NCBI GenBank assembly: GCA_024698075.1
Contig: JAILRP010000099.1
Span: 1 to 40,580 of the forward strand
Source of the DNA: Lachnospiraceae bacterium
GTDB lineage: Bacteria; Bacillota; Clostridia; Lachnospirales; Lachnospiraceae
Reading direction: 5' to 3'
Length of the DNA stretch: 40,580 bases
Positions 24,976 through 32,583 of the stretch are shown here, in pieces. The position numbers were made by a program, and so were the translations under genes. The notes under the pieces were generated by a model. It ran no database searches and was not told where the DNA came from. It worked only from the letters and a program-made list of their open reading frames with translations. How positions within the stretch are numbered: the stretch's first letter is position 1; every line of letters starts with the position of its first letter.

Positions 24976-25572
24976 TCATTTTTTCTTTACTTTTATCAGT
25001 TCGAAGATGATGTCGCAGACAGGCGATGATGCAAAGCATATCTCCAGTTCCTTTCCCCCGACGGTAAGGCGCTCACCCTCAGTGCATGTGCGGTTCCGGA
25101 CGGTGTGGCCGTCATTTACGATAAGCGCAGGGACGCCATATCCGCAGTCGTCAGCGTATGCCGTAAAGCCGTCCGAAGCTTCCGTCAGAATGAGAGGATA
25201 GTCGTTCCTGTCAAGAACGCCCTTCATGCTGCAGACTAGCTTCCCGTCTTCTTCCGTGACACTGCATCCGAGCACCCCTTCGAGAAAATCCTTCGCCCCC
25301 TCACGGTCGCTGTATCTTCCGAAGACCGTCCCGTCCTCAAGCTTTATCAAGCTTTGTTCCCCGACTTTATCGTAAAAAATATACTCCGTCGGATAACCGC
25401 TTCCGAAAAAGTACAGGTCGTGATCATCCGCGGGATTTTTCATGAGACCTAGCTTTCCTTCAAGATTCCTGAGTCCCTCTTCGAAAAAATCGGGTTCGGG
25501 AAGTCCACGGAGGATCGAATCCTTTTCCTGCCTTGGAGCAACATATGTAATATGGTCGAACTTAACTATCAT
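24976..25572 (-). CDS. VOC (glyoxalase)-like protein
   Basis: 198 residues. It starts MIVKFDHITYVAP, a typical first strand of the vicinal-oxygen-chelate fold, and then alternates short strands and helices consistent with two VOC half-modules. Metal ligands are not obvious beyond the early His (H7) and acidic residues in the second half. VOC enzymes include isomerases, lyases, dioxygenases and binding proteins; in a presumed anaerobe an isomerase or lyase is more likely than a dioxygenase. The start overlaps the aldolase stop by four bases, so the two proteins probably act on the same pathway. Confidence 0.6.
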   Translation of the reverse strand: MIVKFDHITYVAPRQEKDSILRGLPEPDFFEEGLRNLEGKLGLMKNPADDHDLYFFGSGYPTEYIFYDKVGEQSLIKLEDGTVFGRYSDREGAKDFLEGVLGCSVTEEDGKLVCSMKGVLDRNDYPLILTEASDGFTAYADDCGYGVPALIVNDGHTVRNRTCTEGERLTVGGKELEICFASSPVCDIIFELIKVKKK

Positions 25573-26636
25573 TTCTTTGCCTGCTGCCTGTTCTGCTCAT
25601 TTCCTATGTAATCGTTGAACCCGAAGTCGGTCATGACGCATTCCGTATCTTTCGGCATGTCCTTAGCGATTTCGCGAAGCTTTTCCTCATTCATGCTGAC
25701 TTTGTCATACTGCGAATACCTGACAATAAGGTCAAGCGGATTGACGCGGTATTTTGAAGCATATTTATGGATATATCCCATGTAGCTCGTATGGAACTCG
25801 GCAATGCCGCAGTAAAGGTCAAGTGCATTTGCCGAATGCTTCCAGAGCGGGCGGACGTATTTTTCGGCACACTCCAGTATCTTCTTCAGGTCGTAGCGTG
25901 TTATGCCCTGCTTTATCAGATTGCCGACCAAAAGCTCGGTCGCCGCATTTCCGGCGCTCCTTCCCATTCCGAGCATTGAAGCGTCGACTACGTCAAAGCC
26001 AAGCTCCATCGCATAGAGCGAATTGGAAACGGCAAGACCGAGGTTGTTATGTCCGTGGAACCCGGCCCTTATGCTGCTGACCGAACGAAGTGCGCTGTAA
26101 TAATCCTCTATCTCTTTCCTGCCCATGCTCCCGGCCGAATCCACGATGTAGACCATATCGGCACCGTACGACTCGCTCTTTTTCACATTCTCGGCAAACT
26201 CTTTCGGGCTTACGGCATAGGATTTCATGTAGTTGGTCATGACCTCGAGACCGAGTGATTTTGCCCTCTTTATGTACGGCTCCGTCGTCTCGATCTCGGT
26301 GACGTTTGAACCTATGCGCACGAATGACGCGCCGTATTCCTTAAGCTTGTCAAGAGAGGCCGGATCCGCATATGTCGGTATGCAGAACATTCCGTATTTC
26401 CTGTCGGGAATGCTCCTTTGCGCCGCGGCAAGATACTCCTCATCGCTGCAGAGTGCGATCCCCGTCTCCGGTGCGCTGCCGTCGAGCCCGACGCCGTGCC
26501 CTATCTCTATGTAATCGAGCCCGGCTTCCGCCGAGCCCTCGCATATCTTTTCGGTCTCATACTCCGAGAACTGGAAGCCTATCGCATAGCTTCCGTCCCT
26601 CAGTGTCACATCCATTATCTTCGTTTCGTAGTTCAT
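25569..26636 (-). CDS. DRE-TIM aldolase (4-hydroxy-2-oxoacid aldolase-like)
   Basis: 355 residues with the DRE-TIM metallolyase signatures: MDVTLRDGSYAIGFQFS (R13, D14) and the metal pair HGHNNLG (H194, H196). This HMGL-like family cleaves or forms C-C bonds next to a pyruvate enolate; 4-hydroxy-2-oxovalerate aldolase is the best-known relative with the TLRDG start. The C-terminal ~80 residues form a helical domain with conserved WKHSANALDLY and PLDLI stretches. It is the first gene of an aldolase-VOC-cyclase-fold operon. GGGAG lies 11 bases before the ATG, and no strong promoter is visible. The substrate is unknown. Confidence 0.85.
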   Translation of the reverse strand: MNYETKIMDVTLRDGSYAIGFQFSEYETEKICEGSAEAGLDYIEIGHGVGLDGSAPETGIALCSDEEYLAAAQRSIPDRKYGMFCIPTYADPASLDKLKEYGASFVRIGSNVTEIETTEPYIKRAKSLGLEVMTNYMKSYAVSPKEFAENVKKSESYGADMVYIVDSAGSMGRKEIEDYYSALRSVSSIRAGFHGHNNLGLAVSNSLYAMELGFDVVDASMLGMGRSAGNAATELLVGNLIKQGITRYDLKKILECAEKYVRPLWKHSANALDLYCGIAEFHTSYMGYIHKYASKYRVNPLDLIVRYSQYDKVSMNEEKLREIAKDMPKDTECVMTDFGFNDYIGNEQNRQQAKK

Positions 26637-26686
26637 TATCTTTCATTCTCCCATAAGTGCATATGATGGGGTATATTTCATTGCAG

Positions 26687-26705
26687 GTGCCCAGTCTTTG
26701 GGCAC
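26687..26705. repeat. Hairpin between the Smr and aldolase genes
   Basis: GTGCCCA and TGGGCAC form a seven-base stem with a five-base loop. No T-run follows, so it is not a typical terminator; it may be a processing or leader hairpin. Confidence 0.45.
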
Positions 26706-26724
26706 ATATTCGCCATAGCACCAT

Positions 26725-26976
26725 TCAGCGGAGCACGAGTTCCGTTATCCCCTGATTGCCTCCTGCCCTGACCGACTTTACCCGGCTGTCGCGTCCGTAT
26801 GAAAACTCATCTTCTATGGCATCCCTTATGCGGGTGCCGCCGTGGTAGCCGTGGATCAGCCTTATCGAATAGACCGACTTCGGCGCCTTTGCGACTTCAC
26901 GTTTTACCTTGCTGACAGCCTCTTCGACCCTGAGGCCGTGAAGGTCTATCTCGATTATTCCGGGTGTAAGCTCCAT
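26725..26976 (-). CDS. Stand-alone Smr domain protein
   Basis: 83 residues made up of one Smr (small MutS-related) domain: DLHGL (11-15) and the nuclease-loop motif IHGYHGGTRIR (41-51, usually HGxGxGxLR). Smr domains cut or bind branched DNA or RNA, and stand-alone versions occur in many bacteria, some of them linked to rescue of collided ribosomes. The loop has His and Gly where G-x-G is usual, so activity is uncertain. GGGAGG lies about four bases before the ATG. The gene is flanked by a GC-rich repeated leader and a hairpin. Confidence 0.85.
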   Translation of the reverse strand: MELTPGIIEIDLHGLRVEEAVSKVKREVAKAPKSVYSIRLIHGYHGGTRIRDAIEDEFSYGRDSRVKSVRAGGNQGITELVLR

Positions 26977-26983
26977 ATATCCT

Positions 26984-27035
26984 CCCTGACGGCCGCCGCC
27001 TTGATCCGGCCGCCTGCCTTATTCCGGCCGGCCGT
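26984..27035. repeat. GC-rich imperfect repeat upstream of the Smr gene
   Basis: Two close copies of CCTT-ATCC/TTCC-GGCC followed by GCC-rich sequence lie in the Smr leader. Several overlapping GGCC pairings could fold it. Origin and role are unclear. Confidence 0.35.
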
Positions 27036-27062
27036 GTGTAAATGCAGCTGCCGCATCACCTG

Positions 27063-27962
27063 TCATATTATATCACAGTCGCCGGGATCTGCCCCGATAT
27101 TTTTACGGAGCGACACACTCTCAAGAAGCCTTCCGACGTGCTGTGTCTCAAAGAACATGTCCCTGTTGGCAAGTACTATTGCCGCCGCCGCTGCCGTTAC
27201 GACGATCGTCTCCACACATTTTGTCTCGGGTGTCATTGCGATCCTCTCCTGCATAAAGTTCACGAACAGATGGAAGATCATGCACGCCAGTATCGAACGG
27301 TCGCTCACAAGATACACCCATGTGATGATGAATCCGAGAGGTATCCCGCTTATGAAGAAATTCACAACATACAGGGGATTGACCATGAGTCCCGCCTGAT
27401 ATGTCCCCTTTATGAAAATAAGAGGCAGATGCCAGAGCGACCACAGAGCGCCGAATACCATGGATTCCCAGAACCAGTTCATGTACTCGCCGATCGAATC
27501 CTCACAGTATCCCTTCCAGCCGACCTCTTCGATTATGGATGCGACCGTGACAGTGATGAGCGCGCCCGCTATCCCGACACCCGTAAACGAAAAATCATCG
27601 GTGAAGGAAAACTGGTCAAGGCTCTGCCCGAAAAGGAGCGACAGAAGTATCGTGACGACTATTATGGCGGCAAATACAAATATAGATATGACGACATTTC
27701 CCCATTTTACCTTATAGAAGCCCACTATCTTGTCCCTAAGGTCACGCTTTAGGACATCAGAACCTGATACGAGCACGAAAACCGTCGATACGGCTGCCGG
27801 TGCGAGGAGCCCTATCAGCATGAGTCCGGCGCCGAGGTTTTCAGATACGAATACGGCGGGTATCCAGAATATCCATGTGAACAGATAGGCAAGTGCAAAG
27901 AAGAGCACCGGCCTGTACCTGTATTTGTCTTTTGTTCCCATGCTTTCATTATTTGTCTTCAT
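27063..27962 (-). CDS. CPBP (CAAX-type/Abi) intramembrane protease family protein
   Basis: 299-residue membrane protein of about eight helices. The glutamyl-protease motifs are present: EEVGWKGY (E145-E146), HLPLIF, and FHLFVNF in a late helix. Family members cleave within membranes or act in bacteriocin immunity. ATG 27962 has GGAGG six bases upstream, which rules out the longer frame back to 28025. It is the third gene of the tetR operon, 53 bases after the MFS transporter, and so probably co-regulated with drug or peptide export. Confidence 0.88.
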   Translation of the reverse strand: MKTNNESMGTKDKYRYRPVLFFALAYLFTWIFWIPAVFVSENLGAGLMLIGLLAPAAVSTVFVLVSGSDVLKRDLRDKIVGFYKVKWGNVVISIFVFAAIIVVTILLSLLFGQSLDQFSFTDDFSFTGVGIAGALITVTVASIIEEVGWKGYCEDSIGEYMNWFWESMVFGALWSLWHLPLIFIKGTYQAGLMVNPLYVVNFFISGIPLGFIITWVYLVSDRSILACMIFHLFVNFMQERIAMTPETKCVETIVVTAAAAAIVLANRDMFFETQHVGRLLESVSLRKNIGADPGDCDII

Positions 27963-28015
27963 GTTATACCTCCTGATGATCAGCTTTAAAGATGATGGTC
28001 TGTGTTCTTTCCGTT

Positions 28016-29272
28016 TTATTGACATTGACTGACGGCCTGTGCGGCAGGGTCCGTCTCAAGCTCCCTGACGCTCTTTGGCAGCATTGCGGTAACTGCGGTC
28101 ACTGCCAGGCATATTCCGGCAGCCATTATGAACATGGAAGCACCCTGTCCCACGCCTTTGCCGGACAGTCTTCCGAGCGCATCAGCCGCCGAACCCGAAA
28201 CCGAGTAGGCCACAACATATCCGAGCTGGGATATGAACCCTATCATTCCCCATGCCCTTCCCTGGGCCCCTGCCGGAATGTTCGTCCGGATAAGGTAGTC
28301 GAGACAGTTGTTCGCAAAAGGAAGGGTGGCAAAGAAAAGAAATCCGAAAACACACACGGTTATGATGCTTCCAAATGCCGGAAATCCCAGCATGAAGAGC
28401 CCGGCCAGGGCCAGCGACAAGCTGAGGGTCAGCACGTAATGCCCTTTAAGGCCCCTTATCCCAAGCACAAGGCCGCTCGCCAGCATTCCGAGAGCACATA
28501 CGGTCTCCGCAATGCCAAGCGTTTTCGCATCGGAAGAGGAGAGGATGAAAGGCTCCGCCAGTATCTGGAATATTCCCATGAAGAGGGTTATGACCGAAGA
28601 AATTCCGACCAGTATCATCACGCCCCTCCTGCGGCTTATTATCTCCCATCCGCCCTTAAGGCTCTTAAAGAACGGCTCCTTCTCATCGGGCTCCTTTGTG
28701 CCAAGTCCCCTTCTGACTGCTGCGGCGCCTGCCACGGTCAGGAAGAAAGTGAATATGTCAATTACAAGAAGAAGCTTCACATCACTTACGGCAAGGAGGA
28801 ACCCGGCAATTACCGGAGAGAACAGGTATCTTGCGGATCCCGCGAGCGATACGAGGCCGCTCGCCTTGGAATATTCCTCTTTGGTAAGGATGTCGGTTAT
28901 CGTTGAACGGAAGGACGGCTCGAGAAGCGCGGAGAAAACGGCGCTTATCGTCACGCCGATGCATATTTGAGCCAGTCCCGCTCCCCCGTTCATCATGCAT
29001 ATGAGTATGTAGATGATGCCGAGAGCAGAGCATCCGTCACCGACCATCATGAGCACCCTTCTGTCGTACCTGTCCGCCAGGACTCCGGCCGGGACCGACA
29101 GAAGAAGTGTCGGCAGGAATCCCAGAAGAGTCACGGCCGCCATGGATGCGGCACTCCCCGTCATCTGAAAAATGTATACTCCGAGCCCGAAGCTTGTCAG
29201 TCCTCCGCCTATCGACGATATGAGCTCTCCGCCCCAAAGTATCAGGAATTTTGTAAAATTGCTCTTCTTCAT
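28016..29272 (-). CDS. MFS transporter, macrolide-efflux-like
   Basis: 418 residues and 12 predicted helices. It starts FLILWGGELISSIGGGLTSFGLGVYIFQMTG in sense and has the MFS loop GVLADRYDRR between helices 2 and 3, as in Mef/MFS_3 type exporters. It probably exports a drug or small hydrophobic compound by proton exchange. It begins six bases after the tetR stop, with AGGAG upstream, in a regulator-pump-protease operon. The substrate would presumably be the inducer of the TetR protein. Confidence 0.9.
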   Translation of the reverse strand: MKKSNFTKFLILWGGELISSIGGGLTSFGLGVYIFQMTGSAASMAAVTLLGFLPTLLLSVPAGVLADRYDRRVLMMVGDGCSALGIIYILICMMNGGAGLAQICIGVTISAVFSALLEPSFRSTITDILTKEEYSKASGLVSLAGSARYLFSPVIAGFLLAVSDVKLLLVIDIFTFFLTVAGAAAVRRGLGTKEPDEKEPFFKSLKGGWEIISRRRGVMILVGISSVITLFMGIFQILAEPFILSSSDAKTLGIAETVCALGMLASGLVLGIRGLKGHYVLTLSLSLALAGLFMLGFPAFGSIITVCVFGFLFFATLPFANNCLDYLIRTNIPAGAQGRAWGMIGFISQLGYVVAYSVSGSAADALGRLSGKGVGQGASMFIMAAGICLAVTAVTAMLPKSVRELETDPAAQAVSQCQ

Positions 29273-29278
29273 GGACTC

Positions 29279-29869
29279 CTACCTTATCATCTGCCTTATA
29301 AATCCCATAGTACCCGGCATGGCACCTAATATCTTTTCAGTTACATCTATGAACACATCGATATCCTCCGGGGTATAGTCCCCCTCATCAAAGAGTTCAT
29401 TGCTTACCGCCAGTATGATCCTGACCCTCTCGGGGATGGAGTCACACGAAAATATCCCCTGTTCCACTCCTTCTTCAACCGCTACAGACAGTATCGGGAC
29501 CACAGTGCCGATAAGCTTCTTTCTTATCTTATCGTGCATGACGGCGTTTTCCGGCCTCATCAGGGCCCCCTCTATGGAAACCTCTTCATCGGACGGGCGG
29601 ATCGCTCCGATTATGCCTACGATCTTCAGGGGAACAGGCATTTCCTTCTCAAGAATGACTTTTGCAGCTTCCGCTTCCTCCTCGATCATCATCCCGATCA
29701 CTTCCTCAAGGGTCTGCTCCTTGCTCTCGAAGTAGTAGTAGTATGTTCCCTTGGCAATGCCTGCCTCTTTTATGATGTCATCCACGCTTGTGTTCTCATA
29801 GCCGCGGGTAATGAACATCCTGTAGGCTATCTTCAGCAGTTCCTGTTTTCTCTTTTCTCCCTTTTTCAT
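29279..29869 (-). CDS. TetR family repressor
   Basis: 196 residues. The N-terminal HTH (about 8-52) contains ITRGYENTSVDDIIKEAGIAKGTYYYYFESKEQ, typical of TetR regulators, given here only as the family pattern; the rest is a helical ligand-binding domain. GGAG lies seven bases before the ATG. Two matching inverted repeats flank its promoter, so it almost certainly represses its own operon with the MFS and CPBP genes. Confidence 0.92.
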   Translation of the reverse strand: MKKGEKRKQELLKIAYRMFITRGYENTSVDDIIKEAGIAKGTYYYYFESKEQTLEEVIGMMIEEEAEAAKVILEKEMPVPLKIVGIIGAIRPSDEEVSIEGALMRPENAVMHDKIRKKLIGTVVPILSVAVEEGVEQGIFSCDSIPERVRIILAVSNELFDEGDYTPEDIDVFIDVTEKILGAMPGTMGFIRQMIR

Positions 29870-29888
29870 CTGCAGTCTCCTTCATTTT

Positions 29889-29901
29889 CGACTATCGGTC
29901 G
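29889..29901. promoter_or_regulatory. TetR operator 1 (downstream of the -10)
   Basis: CGACTATCGGTCG is an inverted repeat CGAC-N5-GTCG, the same type as the copy at 29945-29957; both are embedded in a shared TTTTCGACT...GGTCGGTTTT context. Confidence 0.7.
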
Positions 29902-29906
29902 GTTTT

Positions 29907-29935
29907 ATGTTATTACACCTTTGGAAAGATGTCAA
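29907..29935 (-). promoter_or_regulatory. Promoter of the tetR-MFS-CPBP operon
   Basis: On the minus strand TTGACA (29935-29930), 17 bases, then TAACAT (29912-29907). It lies between the two operator copies, about 38 bases before the tetR start. Confidence 0.75.
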
Positions 29936-29944
29936 CAACTTTTT

Positions 29945-29957
29945 CGACTTATGGTCG
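29945..29957. promoter_or_regulatory. TetR operator 2 (upstream of the -35)
   Basis: CGACTTATGGTCG repeats the CGAC-N5-GTCG pattern, with its centre 56 bases from the other copy. Confidence 0.7.
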
Positions 29958-30025
29958 GTTTTTTTATAAATCCCTAATTTAAGGCTTCCAAGCGCCACTT
30001 CTTCCGGCAAAGACCGTTTTGAGGC

Positions 30026-30058
30026 AAAAAAAGATCCGGGCCTCATCCGGTCCGGACC
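30026..30058 (-). terminator. Terminator of the MBL/vsr/dcm operon
   Basis: On the minus strand GGTCCGG and CCGGATC form a seven-base stem (one G-U pair) around a 12-base loop, followed by seven T residues. It lies 18 bases beyond the methyltransferase stop. Confidence 0.75.
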
Positions 30059-30075
30059 GTTATTATCCGAATATG

Positions 30076-31143
30076 TTACTGCCGGTCACCGATCCCGGCA
30101 TCCTCGAGCATCTTCCTTACCTGCACCGCAAGCGCGTATCCCAGAAGCGGCGGAACCGCATTTCCGATCTGCGTATACTGGTCGCCTTTATTTCCGGTGA
30201 AGAAATAGCTGTCAGGAAAGCTCTGTATCCTCGCTGATTCACGGGCGGTAGGCACCCTGTTCTCCTCATAATGGAAATAATTCCTGTGCCCGCAGTCGAC
30301 CGTCCTGCTCGGAAGGGCGCTGTTCATGCGCCTGAAGGCCGCATTGAAGTTCCTGACCTTAAAAAGCTCTGTGGACACGTCTTTTATGCACTTACCGTCC
30401 GGAACGTTCGATATGACCTCGACCGTCCTCTTTGAATGCTTTGTCGGCTCATTGTTCGTGATCTTCTGGCAGTTTCCCCTCATGCGCCTCTGAAAATCGT
30501 TCATCGGCTCATGCGTGTATTTTGTAGGATCATCCCCGGCATCAAGCGAGGGCAGGTCACTTATTGCCATCTTAGTCGATATGATATGCTCCCTGTCAGG
30601 TTCCGGAAACTCAAAGAAAGAATCCCCGAATATATCTTTTCTCAGGCCGACAAAGAAAACCCTTTCCCGGTTCTGCGGCACACCGAATTCCGATGCAGTG
30701 AGCACCTTATAATTTACATTATATGAAAGCCCCGTAAAGCGTCTTATGATGTCGTTTCTGAAAAAGCCCTTCTTGAGCGTGAGCAGGCCTTTGACATTTT
30801 CGAGAATGAAGAACGCCGGCCTGATCTGCTCGACAAACCTTACGTACTGAAGGTACAGGCTGTTCCTCACATCCTTTGCGTTCCTTGTGCCCACCATGCT
30901 GTAGCCCTGGCACGGAGGCCCTCCTATGATGCCGGTGATCTCCTGCCGCTTTGCAAGATCCGCGATCATCCTGTTGCTGTATTCATTTATGTCCATGCTG
31001 ACGGCCACTTTTTCGGCTCTGTTATGGTTGAAGGTCTCTATCGCCTGCTCCCATCTGTCGAGAGCCAGAGCGGTCTCAAAGCCCGCCATCTCAAATCCTT
31101 TGCTGAATCCGCCCGCACCGCAGAAAAGATCTACAGTTTTCAA
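30076..31143 (-). CDS. dcm: DNA (cytosine-5)-methyltransferase linked to vsr
   Basis: 355-residue C5-cytosine methyltransferase: motif I DLFCGAGG (5-12), catalytic PPCQGYS (Cys78), ENVKG (115-119), RESARIQSFP and QIGNAVPP (motifs IX and X). The start is TTG 31143, supported by AAGGAG seven bases upstream; its TTG overlaps the vsr stop as TTGA, so translation is coupled. No cognate endonuclease is visible. The pairing with vsr parallels the dcm-vsr operon of enteric bacteria, where Vsr corrects T:G mismatches left by deaminated 5-methylcytosine. The symbol reflects function class; the target sequence is unknown. Confidence 0.92.
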   Translation of the reverse strand: MKTVDLFCGAGGFSKGFEMAGFETALALDRWEQAIETFNHNRAEKVAVSMDINEYSNRMIADLAKRQEITGIIGGPPCQGYSMVGTRNAKDVRNSLYLQYVRFVEQIRPAFFILENVKGLLTLKKGFFRNDIIRRFTGLSYNVNYKVLTASEFGVPQNRERVFFVGLRKDIFGDSFFEFPEPDREHIISTKMAISDLPSLDAGDDPTKYTHEPMNDFQRRMRGNCQKITNNEPTKHSKRTVEVISNVPDGKCIKDVSTELFKVRNFNAAFRRMNSALPSRTVDCGHRNYFHYEENRVPTARESARIQSFPDSYFFTGNKGDQYTQIGNAVPPLLGYALAVQVRKMLEDAGIGDRQ

Positions 31144-31619
31144 TCATCCACTCCTTCAGGCACAATATCCCACTGCCCGTCGTCCGCCGACCCTATCCTT
31201 ATGTCTAAAATGGCATCCTCTATGACCTTGATGCACTCATCCGTGCACTTTTGAAGTTCACTGCCCCAAAAACGTATGACCGTCCACCCCATAAGCAGGA
31301 GCCTCCTGTCTGTTTCCTCATCCCTTGCACGGTTTTTCTCTATCTTGTCTATCCAGTATTCGGAATTATTGCTGCGCTCAAGCCTTGGCCTCAGAACGGA
31401 CCAGTCTTTCCCATGGAAGAATTCACCGTCACAGAATATAGCTATCTTATATTTTGTCAGGGCGATGTCGGGACTGCCCGGAAGAGCCCTGTAGTTCTTC
31501 CTGTACCTGTAGCCGCGCTCCCACAGCGCCTTTCTAAGTATAAGTTCGATCTTTGTATCCTTTGAGCGGATCCGGCGCATGTTCCGGCTTCGCTGCTCCT
31601 TGGTATGAGTGTCGGCCAT
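31140..31619 (-). CDS. vsr: Vsr-type very-short-patch repair endonuclease, variant active site
   Basis: 159 residues with the Vsr layout: TKEQRSRNMRRIRSKDTKIE at the N-terminus (E25), GSPDI (D51) and a core strand followed by FFHG (H69). Family knowledge places E. coli catalytic residues at E25, D51, T63, H64 and H69. Here E25, D51 and H69 align by number, but T63-H64 reads C63-D64 and W68 is F, so the catalytic site is altered. It would nick 5' of T in T:G mismatches made by deamination. ATG 31619 has GGAG eight bases upstream and overlaps the MBL stop by one base (TAATG); the 3' end overlaps dcm by four. These features mark it as one translationally coupled operon. Confidence 0.88.
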   Translation of the reverse strand: MADTHTKEQRSRNMRRIRSKDTKIELILRKALWERGYRYRKNYRALPGSPDIALTKYKIAIFCDGEFFHGKDWSVLRPRLERSNNSEYWIDKIEKNRARDEETDRRLLLMGWTVIRFWGSELQKCTDECIKVIEDAILDIRIGSADDGQWDIVPEGVDD

Positions 31620-32443
31620 TATGATATCTCCATCCCGCACCTGACATACGAAAGCCTGTCTCCCATTATATCCTTCATAATGGCATAGGCCTCCTCACCC
31701 GTGCAGTGGCAAGTATAGAATCTTGTCGGGTACTGACTGAGTCTTGCTGCCATATCCTTTATCCCGCGGATCTCTTCATCGGTAAATGGCTCTTTTTTCT
31801 TCAGATGGAACCCGCTTACGGCAATATCCGGACACCCGCCGTATTTTCTGTCAAATTCCCGCAGAATGTTCAGGATGCCGTTATGCGCACACCCTGACAT
31901 GAGTATCCTTTTTCCCCCGTCATTTATGACAAGGAACTGCTCATGCCTGAAATCATCCTGTATGAATCCATCCCCGACTTTCTGCTTTAAGCGCAGGTTT
32001 TCGGGAGGGATCTCCTCCTCCCTTCTTCCTATCACAAAAAGCGACAGCTCATCATCTATCCGGAGGTCGCCATCCACAAAGACAGTCTGTGGAAGGCCGG
32101 CGATATCCTTATCTATTCCGATATACCTCATTTCACCGCCCCTGTCGGAGTAAAAATCACCGACGGCCATTCTCTGCATATATATGGGTGCAGCCGTATT
32201 GATCTTTGCAAAAGGCATTATCCCTCCCGAATGGTCGTAATGCCCGTGGCTTAATATGACCGTATCTACCGCCTCAAGGTCAACACCGAGCCTGAGCGCA
32301 TTGGTGACAGTATCCTCCGACGGACCCAGGTCGCAGAGAAGCTTATGGTGCCCTGTCCTGACATAAAAAGACAGTCCGTGGGCGCATATCAGGCCCTCCG
32401 AACCTTCCGTATTTTCTATCAGATTAAGAATATGTACCGCCAT
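31619..32443 (-). CDS. MBL-fold hydrolase of the COG1237 type
   Basis: 274 residues. The zinc motif SHGHYDHSGG gives H66, H68, D70 and H71; MSGCAHNGILNI and the late TCHCTGEEAY carry further ligands. This pattern fits the 7,8-dihydropterin-type MBL proteins, whose true substrates are mostly unknown. ATG 32443 has AAGGA five bases upstream; ATG 32461 is an alternative. It heads the operon with vsr and dcm, an association I would not predict from function, so it may be a bystander or act on a modified nucleotide. Confidence 0.85.
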   Translation of the reverse strand: MAVHILNLIENTEGSEGLICAHGLSFYVRTGHHKLLCDLGPSEDTVTNALRLGVDLEAVDTVILSHGHYDHSGGIMPFAKINTAAPIYMQRMAVGDFYSDRGGEMRYIGIDKDIAGLPQTVFVDGDLRIDDELSLFVIGRREEEIPPENLRLKQKVGDGFIQDDFRHEQFLVINDGGKRILMSGCAHNGILNILREFDRKYGGCPDIAVSGFHLKKKEPFTDEEIRGIKDMAARLSQYPTRFYTCHCTGEEAYAIMKDIMGDRLSYVRCGMEIS

Positions 32444-32490
32444 ATCAGTCCTTCTCTTCATCCGAAGTCTGCATAAGCTGCAGTGCTTAA

Positions 32491-32520
32491 ATGATACCAC
32501 CGGACATTGCGTGTATGCAA
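32491..32520 (-). promoter_or_regulatory. Candidate promoter of the MBL/vsr/dcm operon
   Basis: On the minus strand TTGCAT (32520-32515), 18 bases, then TATCAT (32496-32491). Its -35 lies inside the first copy of the 17-base tandem repeat. Confidence 0.5.
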
Positions 32521-32547
32521 GATGTCCACCTATGCAGGACGTCCTCC
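32514..32547. repeat. Tandem 17-base direct repeat between divergent promoters
   Basis: TATGCAAGATGTCCACC is followed directly by TATGCAGGACGTCCTCC (14 of 17 identical). The second copy holds the palindrome AGGACGTCCT at 32536-32545. The repeats cover the MBL -35 and abut the ECF -35, so they may bind a shared regulator. Confidence 0.6.
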
Positions 32548-32549
32548 TA

Positions 32550-32577
32550 TTGACCTTGACGGAATATATGATATAAT
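32550..32577 (+). promoter_or_regulatory. Promoter of the ECF S-component gene
   Basis: TTGACC (32550-32555), 16 bases, then TATAAT (32572-32577), which also has the TGA of an extended -10. Transcription should begin near 32584. Confidence 0.75.
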
Positions 32578-32583
32578 ACCGAA

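Noticed and set aside
27992..28906. 304-codon plus-strand frame opposite the MFS transporter
   Set aside because: No hydrophobic or domain pattern, and it is antisense to a well-formed 12-helix transporter.
6719..31143. Recent duplication of the two cytosine methyltransferases
   Set aside because: They share only the family motifs and differ in the recognition region and elsewhere, so they look like separate acquisitions or old paralogues.
30076..31640. Restriction-modification system built on the second methyltransferase
   Set aside because: The neighbour is a Vsr repair nuclease by motif, not a restriction enzyme, and no other nuclease gene is present.
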